Assembly (NCBI GenBank): GCA_934446355.1
Contig: CAKSEC010000005.1
Span: forward strand, 62,001-126,000
DNA: 64,000 bases
Direction of reading: 5' to 3'
From: an uncultured Oscillospiraceae bacterium
GTDB lineage: Bacteria > Bacillota > Clostridia > Oscillospirales > Ruminococcaceae
Position numbers and translations under genes: made by a program. Positions 58,524 through 64,000 of the stretch are shown piece by piece (position 1 is the stretch's first letter; the number at the start of each line of letters is the position of its first letter). The notes below the pieces were generated by a model that was not told the DNA's origin, ran no database searches, and was given only the letters and a program-made list of their open reading frames with translations.

Positions 58524-58602
58524 TTTCTTATTCCCCCTGAGTGGCTATATTTTTGCAGTCTGTCAGTTTCTGTAATCTGGGCTGCTACAAGTCGTCCATT
58601 AT

Positions 58603-58631
58603 ATTATAGTACCTGAAGCGAAAAATGTCAA
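58603..58631 (-). promoter_or_regulatory. Sigma-A promoter of the UDP-glucose dehydrogenase operon
   Basis: Consensus TTGACA (58626-58631) and TATAAT (58603-58608) on the minus strand, spacer 17 bp. Confidence 0.87.
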
Positions 58632-58844
58632 GTGTGCAGAAATTAACGGCAGGCTGCCGATAGAGTCCGCCTTTGCTTGCTGTTCCATGCAGCGGACCGC
58701 TGTACAGCAGGCGTTCAGCTTATCCGCAGGAATGTATATGCAGTTTATTGCCACATAAAGGAGAAGAACGAATTTTCACGAATGTGAGTAATTGCAATAC
58801 AAAAAATATGCGGCATTTTGTCGGGAAAATGTGTATTTTTACTA
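58632..58844. other. Intergenic region with small hairpins, no gene seen
   Basis: About 210 bases between divergent promoters. Two short perfect hairpins lie in it, CGGCA-GGC-TGCCG (58647-58659) and CAGCGG-A-CCGCTG (58690-58702). An AAAGGAGAAG sequence near 58757 is not followed by a start codon and usable reading frame. Any RNA gene here would need its own evidence. Confidence 0.45.
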
Positions 58845-58873
58845 TTGACTGTTTCTTTGGATATTTGTATAAT
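58845..58873 (+). promoter_or_regulatory. Sigma-A promoter of the chemotaxis receptor gene
   Basis: TTGACT (58845-58850) and TATAAT (58868-58873), spacer 17 bp. The start would be near 58880, about 107 nt before the receptor ATG. Confidence 0.85.
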
Positions 58874-58906
58874 ATAATCAAATAGAGAGAATGCTGCAGC
58901 AATGAC

Positions 58907-58955
58907 GCTCCGCAGATCGGCACGGATCACCATGCCGGTTGGCGGAGCATTTTTT
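58907..58955 (+). terminator. Terminator-like hairpin inside the chemotaxis receptor leader
   Basis: GCTCCGC (58907-58913) pairs perfectly with GCGGAGC (58942-58948), with an inner CGGCA/TGCCG stem, and is followed by ATTTTTT. It lies between a strong promoter and the receptor start, with no gene ending upstream on this strand, so it is either an attenuator or the end of a short RNA of about 75 nt. Confidence 0.72.
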
Positions 58956-58986
58956 GAAAGCAGCCCAGAGAAAGGCGGAACAAAAG

Positions 58987-60951
58987 ATGAAAAAGGTGCA
59001 CTCCATCAGGACGAAGATAGTGCTTCTGGCAGTGGTGCCAATGCTTCTGGTATGGCTGATACTTCTTATTTATACATTCGTCGGCGGGATAGACAACACG
59101 AGGTCTGCGGTCATCAGCAGCATTGATGAAACAGCGAGGATATCAGCGCAGGCTATCGTAAATCAGCTTAATATTTACGAAACAGCGGTAAGCGAGGCGG
59201 CGTCCAACGAGCTGTTTCAGGACCCGAACGCAGACACTGACAGTATCATGGCTTATCTGAACGGCGTTATGGAACGTAACGGCTTCCTGCGCATAGGTTA
59301 CACCGACGAGAATGGTATAAACCAGAAGGGAAGCGACTTTTCCGGCAGGGAGTACTTCAAGAACTGCCGTCAGAAAATGACGTCTGTGACCTCCGACCCG
59401 TATTCCGCTAAGGACGGCAACGGTGCGCTGTCCGTGCTGTTCTGTGCACCGATCGTGCGTGATGGAAGCTTCTGCGGCATAGTCTACGGCGCAGCGGACG
59501 CAAAGCTGTTCAGCGATATTATCAGCGGAGTGCTTGTCGGCGAGGGCGGAGAGAATTTTATTGTAGACAGCACCGGTGCAATGATAGCGAATAACGACTA
59601 TTCCATTGCGGCAAACCTCACAAATTACATTACGCTGGCACAGACCGACTCCTCGGTGGCAGGACAGGCAGAGGTGGTTTCCAGAATGCTGTCTGATAAG
59701 ACGGGCAGTCTTGAATATAAGAAAGGTAATACGACCCGTGCGGCAAGCTTTGTGCCGATCGACAAGGGCAGCGGCTGGGAACTTGCAGTCACAGTCAACG
59801 GTATGGACTTCATAAAGGGACAGCTTATCACCACGCTTGCTCTGGGGCTCTTTTCTGTGGCGCTGATAGCATTCAGCATAGTCATGATAGCCCGTACTTC
59901 TTCACATATAGTAAAGCCGGTCATCGGCTGCACAAAGCGTATCGAACTTCTGGCTGACGGCGACCTGATGTCTGATATGGAAGAATTCAAGTCGGACGAT
60001 GAAACAGGTATCCTTGTTGAATCGACACGGCGCAATATTAGACACCTTAACAGCATGATAGGACATATATCCCAGAGCCTTGAAAAGATGGCGGGAGGAG
60101 ATTTCACCGGCTCTATCGAGGGAACGTTCCAAGGTGACTTTGCACCGATAAAGCAGTCGCTTGACAATATCATGGAGTCGCTGCGCTCGGTACTTGTTGA
60201 CATCGACAAGACCACCGAGGTGCTTGAAGAACTGTCAACAAAGGTGGTCGATACCTCTGCGGCGCTGTCGGGCGGCGTACAGAACCAGACGGCAATGATG
60301 GACGAGATAAATGAAGCTTTTGCTGGAATGCGTGAGAATGTCAGAATGAACGCCGAAAATACGGCGAATGTCGTTGAACTTGCTTCACGCACCAAGGACG
60401 GCATACATTCAAGCGGCGAGCAGATGGAAATGCTTCTTTCTGCAATGCGGCAGATGTCTGAATCTTCAAAGGAAATGCAGTCTATAAACGACGTTATCAG
60501 CAATATCGCATTCCAGACGCATATACTCGCACTGAATGCTGCGATAGAGGCAGCGACTGCAGGCGAGGCAGGAAAGGGCTTTGCAATAGTGGCTGACGAG
60601 GTGGGAAATCTTGCGGCAAAGAGCGGAGAATCTGCGTCGAAGATATCTGCGCTGATAAAGCGTACTGTGGATTCAATAGAAAGCGGCATGGAACTTGCCC
60701 AGACCGTTGCCGGCTCGTTTGAAGCGGTCACCGAAATAACCGACGAGGTAGAAAAGAACATCGCGGACATCTCTGCTTCGTCAGAGGAGCAGGCTGCCTG
60801 CATAGAAACTGTTGCCGAGAGAATGAACGACATCTCTGCAGAGGTGCAGAACACTGCGGCTTCCGCACACGATGCGGCTGAGATAAGCGAGCGTCTGAAG
60901 GACGAGGCGGATACTCTTGACGCACATATCAGAAAATTCACGCTGAACTGA
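58987..60951 (+). CDS. Methyl-accepting chemotaxis protein
   Basis: A 654-residue transmembrane receptor. Helix 1 is at about residues 11-33, followed by an extracellular dCache-like sensor (about 40-270, with SGREYFKNC and VLFCAPIVRDGSFCGIVYG), helix 2 at about 275-300, a HAMP domain, and the cytoplasmic signalling coiled coil. The tip region IAFQTHILALNAAIEAA then GEAGKGFAIVADEVGNLA (about residues 505-545) is diagnostic and would bind CheW and CheA. No chemotaxis partner genes are nearby. ATG 58987 was chosen, with AAAGGCGG upstream; a TTG 48 nt earlier lies within the terminator hairpin. Confidence 0.92.
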   Translation: MKKVHSIRTKIVLLAVVPMLLVWLILLIYTFVGGIDNTRSAVISSIDETARISAQAIVNQLNIYETAVSEAASNELFQDPNADTDSIMAYLNGVMERNGFLRIGYTDENGINQKGSDFSGREYFKNCRQKMTSVTSDPYSAKDGNGALSVLFCAPIVRDGSFCGIVYGAADAKLFSDIISGVLVGEGGENFIVDSTGAMIANNDYSIAANLTNYITLAQTDSSVAGQAEVVSRMLSDKTGSLEYKKGNTTRAASFVPIDKGSGWELAVTVNGMDFIKGQLITTLALGLFSVALIAFSIVMIARTSSHIVKPVIGCTKRIELLADGDLMSDMEEFKSDDETGILVESTRRNIRHLNSMIGHISQSLEKMAGGDFTGSIEGTFQGDFAPIKQSLDNIMESLRSVLVDIDKTTEVLEELSTKVVDTSAALSGGVQNQTAMMDEINEAFAGMRENVRMNAENTANVVELASRTKDGIHSSGEQMEMLLSAMRQMSESSKEMQSINDVISNIAFQTHILALNAAIEAATAGEAGKGFAIVADEVGNLAAKSGESASKISALIKRTVDSIESGMELAQTVAGSFEAVTEITDEVEKNIADISASSEEQAACIETVAERMNDISAEVQNTAASAHDAAEISERLKDEADTLDAHIRKFTLN

Positions 60952-60960
60952 TTTATGCTA

Positions 60961-60989
60961 TTGACAAAGCCGTTTTCTTGTACTATAAT
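60961..60989 (+). promoter_or_regulatory. Sigma-A promoter of the hemerythrin gene
   Basis: Consensus TTGACA (60961-60966) and TATAAT (60984-60989), spacer 17 bp. It lies 9 bp after the receptor stop codon. Confidence 0.87.
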
Positions 60990-61031
60990 CTATAGAAGAT
61001 ATGGGCTAGTCTTTTGCAAAGGAGAATTTCC

Positions 61032-61427
61032 ATGAAAAAGTATGAATTTACAAGCGACCTTGAAACCGGCAACCGCATTATAGACAACGAGCACCGTGAG
61101 CTTCTGAACGCCGTGAACGCTCTTCTGGAAGCGTGCGGCGAGGGCAAGGGCCGTGCGCAGATGAGCAGCACCGTGAAGTTTCTGAACGACTATGTTGACA
61201 GGCATTTCGCCCACGAGGAGCAGCTTCAGAAGCAGAGCGGGTATCCGGGCTATGAAGCGCACCGTGCGTTCCATGAGAAGTATAAGCAGACCCTGCGTGA
61301 GATCACAGCGGGAATGTCAGAAAACTGCAGTCTTTCCGACCTTGCAAAGCTTAACGGTCACGTGAGCGTCCTTGTGAGCCACATTCGCAGCGAGGACAAG
61401 AAACTGGGGGCGTTCCTGAATAAATAA
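61032..61427 (+). CDS. Bacteriohemerythrin
   Basis: A 131-residue four-helix protein with a non-heme di-iron site that binds oxygen. The expected His and acidic ligands are present: NRIIDNEHRELLNAVN, DYVDRHFAHEEQLQ, YEAHRAFHEKY and VSHIRSEDK. Single-domain forms in anaerobes are thought to sense or scavenge oxygen and are often linked to chemotaxis. Here the gene follows a chemotaxis receptor but has its own promoter. ATG 61032 follows AAGGAG 7 nt upstream; an in-frame ATG 18 nt earlier has no site. Confidence 0.92.
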   Translation: MKKYEFTSDLETGNRIIDNEHRELLNAVNALLEACGEGKGRAQMSSTVKFLNDYVDRHFAHEEQLQKQSGYPGYEAHRAFHEKYKQTLREITAGMSENCSLSDLAKLNGHVSVLVSHIRSEDKKLGAFLNK

Positions 61428-61433
61428 GAGCGG

Positions 61434-61464
61434 CGGCGCATTTCTTTGGAAGTGCGCCGTTTTT
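61434..61464 (+). terminator. Terminator of the hemerythrin gene
   Basis: CGGCGCA (61434-61440) pairs with TGCGCCG (61453-61459), with an inner TTC/GAA pairing, followed by TTTTT. Confidence 0.88.
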
Positions 61465-61516
61465 GCTGCGGTGAAGGTCTGGTCAGGAATTTTCTGCAGT
61501 GAGGGAGTATAATATA

Positions 61517-61545
61517 TTGACAAATCCGCATTTTAATGATATAAT
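61517..61545 (+). promoter_or_regulatory. Sigma-A promoter of aspS
   Basis: Consensus TTGACA (61517-61522) and TATAAT (61540-61545), spacer 17 bp. The leader of about 150 nt has a GGTCA/TGACC and a CCCGC/GCGGG hairpin, but no T-box motif. Confidence 0.85.
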
Positions 61546-61709
61546 AAAGTGTTGAATAATGCGGCACAGCGGCGCTGTGCGAAAGGCTGTGATATAATGC
61601 GGCATAACAATGCCGGTCATAATTACTGTGACCACAGATAAGAGATCGTTCCCGCAGAGGGTATGCGGGCAGCATAAATACAACACTGAAAGGATTGAAG
61701 AAATTGTTC

Positions 61710-63476
61710 ATGGAGAATGAATACCGCACGCAATACTGCAATGCGGTGAGTGAAAAGGATATAGGCAGAAAGGTCAGGGCAGCCGGCTGGGTGGAGAATA
61801 TCCGTGACCACGGCGGCATCATGTTCGTTGACCTGAGGGACCATTACGGCGTAGTCCAGATAGTGTTCCACAATGAAGCGCTGCTTGAGGGTATCCACAA
61901 GGAATGCGCTGTTTCCATCGCAGGAACAGTCCTCAAGCGTGACGAGAGCACCTACAATGACAAGATTGAGACCGGTACCGTCGAGATAGAGGCTGAGGAA
62001 GTCCGCATTCTCGGCAAGGTGACCGAGCAGCTTCCGTTTGAGGTCGCAACCTCCCGTGAAACACGCGAGGACGTCCGCCTGAAGTACCGCTACCTTGACC
62101 TGCGCAACAGGAAAATGCACGACAATATCGTGCTGCGCTCAAAGATAATCAGCTTCCTGCGCAACAAGATGAGCAGCATGGGCTTCCTTGAACTTCAGAC
62201 TCCGATTCTGTCCACGTCATCTCCTGAGGGCGCAAGAGATTACCTTATCCCCAGCCGTAAGCACCACGGCAAGTTCTATGCTCTGCCGCAGGCTCCCCAG
62301 ATCTTCAAGCAGATATATATGGTTTCCGGCTTTGATAAGTATTTCCAGATAGCGCCCTGCTTCCGCGATGAGGACGCAAGAGCCGACCGCTCCCCCGGCG
62401 AGTTCTACCAGCTTGACTTTGAGATGAGCTTTGCAACGCAGGAGGACGTTTTCGCAGTCGCTGAGGAAGTGCTTTCTGCGACATTTGCTGAGTTCTCTGA
62501 CAAGCAGGTATCTCAGGCGCCGTTCAGACGTATCCCTTACGAGGAGGCTATGCTGACATACGGCTCTGATAAGCCTGACCTGCGCAATCCGCTGGTAATA
62601 AAGGAACTTTCCGACCTGTTCGTTGACAGTGACTTCAAGCCGTTCTGCAACAAGGTGGTAAGAGGTATTCGTGTTCCGGGCATGGCTAAGCAGTCAAAGA
62701 CGTTCTTCAAGAGCATGGAAGAATTTGCGACCGAGGAAGTCGGAATGAAGGGTCTTGGCTATTTCAAGGTCGAAGAGGGCGAGAACGGAATGTTCAAGTA
62801 TAACGGCCCTATCGACAAGTTCCTGAACGACGACCAGAGAAAAGAACTTGCAAGCCGCTGCGAACTTGAAGTGGGCGACGTGCTCTACTTCATTGCAGAC
62901 AGCAAGAAGAACGCACCGAAGTTTGCCGGACAGATACGCAACGAGGTAGCAAAGCGCATGAACCTTGTTGACGAGAGCCGCTTTGAACTGTGCTTTATCG
63001 TTGACTTCCCGATGTACGAACTGGACGAGGAAACAGGTAAGATAATCTTCACCCACAATCCTTTCTCCATGCCGCAGGGCGGTCTTGACGCACTGCTGAA
63101 CAAGGACCCGCTGGATATACTCGCATATCAGTATGATATAGTATGCAACGGCGTTGAGCTTTCCTCCGGTGCAGTAAGAAACCACGACCTTGATATCATG
63201 ATCAAGGCGTTCGAGATAGCAGGCTATACCGAAGAAGACGTTGCAAGCAAGTTCGGCGCACTGTACAATGCGTTCAAGTTCGGCGCACCGCCTCATGCAG
63301 GTATGGCTCCGGGCGTTGACCGTATGATAATGCTTCTGACCGGCGAGGATAGTATCCGCGAGGTAATCGCATTCCCGCTGAACTCAAATGCGCAGGATCT
63401 GCTTCTTGGCGCACCGACAGAGGTAACAGAGCAGCAGCTTCGTGAGGTACACATCAAGGTTCGCAAGCAGATGTGA
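61710..63476 (+). CDS. aspS: Aspartate--tRNA ligase
   Basis: Class IIb synthetase that charges tRNA-Asp. The 588-residue bacterial-type protein has the N-terminal OB-fold anticodon-binding domain (VRAAGWVENIRDHGGIMFVDLRDH read at residues 18-41), motif 1 (LGFLELQTPIL), motif 2 (FDKYFQIAPCFRDEDARADR-type flexible loop with SPGEFYQLDFEMSF), the bacterial GAD insertion (about residues 295-420) and motif 3 (GMAPGVDRMIMLL). Whether it also charges tRNA-Asn cannot be told from sequence by eye. The start is uncertain: ATG 61710 is 15 nt from AAAGGA, while TTG 61704 has better spacing. Confidence 0.95.
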   Translation: MENEYRTQYCNAVSEKDIGRKVRAAGWVENIRDHGGIMFVDLRDHYGVVQIVFHNEALLEGIHKECAVSIAGTVLKRDESTYNDKIETGTVEIEAEEVRILGKVTEQLPFEVATSRETREDVRLKYRYLDLRNRKMHDNIVLRSKIISFLRNKMSSMGFLELQTPILSTSSPEGARDYLIPSRKHHGKFYALPQAPQIFKQIYMVSGFDKYFQIAPCFRDEDARADRSPGEFYQLDFEMSFATQEDVFAVAEEVLSATFAEFSDKQVSQAPFRRIPYEEAMLTYGSDKPDLRNPLVIKELSDLFVDSDFKPFCNKVVRGIRVPGMAKQSKTFFKSMEEFATEEVGMKGLGYFKVEEGENGMFKYNGPIDKFLNDDQRKELASRCELEVGDVLYFIADSKKNAPKFAGQIRNEVAKRMNLVDESRFELCFIVDFPMYELDEETGKIIFTHNPFSMPQGGLDALLNKDPLDILAYQYDIVCNGVELSSGAVRNHDLDIMIKAFEIAGYTEEDVASKFGALYNAFKFGAPPHAGMAPGVDRMIMLLTGEDSIREVIAFPLNSNAQDLLLGAPTEVTEQQLREVHIKVRKQM

Positions 63477-63498
63477 TATTAGGAAATCGCTGAATATT

Positions 63499-63524
63499 AT
63501 GTGGGAGGGGAAACTCTCCCACAT
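63499..63524 (+). repeat. Upstream flanking hairpin of structured element copy 3
   Basis: A perfect 9-bp stem (ATGTGGGAG, 63499-63507, with 63516-63524) abutting the 105-nt element. It is nearly identical (22 of 25 bases) to the hairpin downstream of the element and has no T-tract. Confidence 0.8.
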
Positions 63525-63629
63525 CAGACTGTCGATAAACCCTCATCTTCGTCGTCACACGCCCTACGGCAGGCACAAAGCCTAGCCGTATGGCGTGTTC
63601 CTAGAATCTGAGGGCTTCTCGACAGTCTG
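63525..63629 (+). repeat. 105-nt structured element, copy 3
   Basis: P1: CAGACTGTCGA (63525-63535) with TCGACAGTCTG (63619-63629), 11 of 11 pairs but different sequence from copy 2. P2: CCCTCA/TGAGGG. P3: 14 bp (63557-63570 with 63585-63598), one mismatch. Loops match copy 2 exactly except the tip, which reads AGGC-ACAAA-GCCT-A as in copy 1. It lies between aspS and the truncated membrane-protein gene. Confidence 0.87.
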
Positions 63630-63654
63630 GTCGTAGGCTTATTAGCCAAACTGG

Positions 63655-63678
63655 TGTGGGAGAGGTCACTCTCCCACA
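63655..63678 (+). repeat. Downstream flanking hairpin of structured element copy 3
   Basis: A perfect 9-bp stem (TGTGGGAGA, 63655-63663, with 63670-63678), 25 nt after the element. The spacing is the same as at copy 1, and the arms match the upstream hairpin at 63499-63524. Confidence 0.8.
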
Positions 63679-63741
63679 TTGAATTATGATGGAAAATTAT
63701 GCTGGAAAATCTTCAGCACTGCAAAACGGAGAGGTGAACAG

Positions 63742-64000
63742 ATGAACAGGTTCAGGAAAGCGGTCAGCACTGTGTGGAAAAGAGCACTGCCCGTATTGAA
63801 AAGGGCATTCGTGCTTCCTCCGCTCGCAATACTGATTTTGTTTCCTGCGTCTATGGTGCTGTGCATAATCGCACTCAATTCACAGGGGATATGCCCGCCG
63901 CTGGAATATCTGGCGTATCTCGTGGCGGCGTATGCGCTGGCGGTGCTCATTATCGGGCTTGGCAGCATATCCGAGGCTGCCGCGCGTCTGGTGCATGACA
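63742..64000 (+). CDS. Membrane protein, N-terminal fragment
   Basis: An open frame of 86 codons running off the right edge. It begins MNRFRKAVSTVWKRALPVLKRA, a basic amphipathic start, followed by two hydrophobic stretches, at about residues 23-43 (LPPLAILILFPASMVLCIIAL) and 52-72 (LAYLVAAYALAVLIIGLGSI), which are likely membrane helices. ATG 63742 follows GAGAGGTGA. No family can be named from this part. It could be the start of a multi-pass membrane protein, which the full gene would settle. Confidence 0.7.
   Translation, partial: MNRFRKAVSTVWKRALPVLKRAFVLPPLAILILFPASMVLCIIALNSQGICPPLEYLAYLVAAYALAVLIIGLGSISEAAARLVHD

Noticed and set aside
58747..58938. Short reading frames in the divergent promoter region before the chemotaxis receptor
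   Set aside because: They overlap promoter elements and the leader hairpin, and none has a start codon at a proper distance from a ribosome site.
61546..61709. Possible T-box leader for aspS
   Set aside because: The leader is only about 150 nt and has neither the T-box sequence nor a terminator.

Overview
The window looks like a chromosomal segment of an anaerobic, spore-forming Gram-positive bacterium, most likely a Ruminococcus-like member of the Oscillospiraceae. The evidence is pyruvate formate-lyase, reverse rubrerythrin and bacteriohemerythrin, a YunB-type sporulation protein and a SpoIID-like lipoprotein, a secreted protein ending in a type I dockerin (as in cellulosome- or amylosome-forming ruminococci), strong AGGAGG ribosome sites, and sigma-A promoters that all have 17-bp spacers. 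A methyl-accepting chemotaxis protein and a YjfB-type protein hint at motility. I saw no insertion sequence, prophage, CRISPR array, rRNA or tRNA gene. The species call is inference only.

Layout. 1-6000 (minus strand): start of pflB, trmO, a TetM-like GTPase fused to a Rae1/YacP-type nuclease, a degenerate AcpS and a membrane protein. 6000-18200 (plus): proBA, pheST, a foldase-like lipoprotein, an ABC-F protein and an MFS transporter. 18200-18700: a 26-residue four-cysteine peptide gene followed by copy 1 of an unusual structured repeat. 18700-28700 (minus): SdpI-like / RHH / SPFH operon, heterodimeric ABC exporter, HAD phosphatase, exonuclease, second ABC-F, repeat copy 2, methyltransferase. 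28900-32100 (plus): YjfB-like protein, PAP2 phosphatase, hybrid kinase. 32200-40900 (minus): dockerin protein, LysR and TtcA-like operon, prfC with a flippase-like membrane protein. 41100-48900 (plus): DUF951, prfA, Sua5, coaE, lytic transglycosylase, M18 aminopeptidase, yunB, ligA. 48900-58500: mscL and citrate synthase (minus), SpoIID-like protein and reverse rubrerythrin (plus), then a four-gene minus operon (UDP-glucose dehydrogenase, hybrid kinase, pyridoxal kinase, DMT exporter). 58800-64000 (plus): chemotaxis receptor, hemerythrin, aspS, repeat copy 3, and a truncated membrane protein.

Most genes are housekeeping, with a clear weight on translation and its quality control: two ABC-F proteins, RF1, RF3, PheRS, AspRS, TrmO, Sua5, a TtcA-like protein and the GTPase-nuclease fusion. 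The most novel feature is a 105-nt structured element present three times. In the two copies at 18.5 kb and 63.5 kb it is embedded in a roughly 180-nt module of fixed geometry bounded by two matching hairpins. The stems differ in sequence between copies yet keep pairing, while the loops are conserved, which is the signature of a structured RNA or a folded-DNA element.
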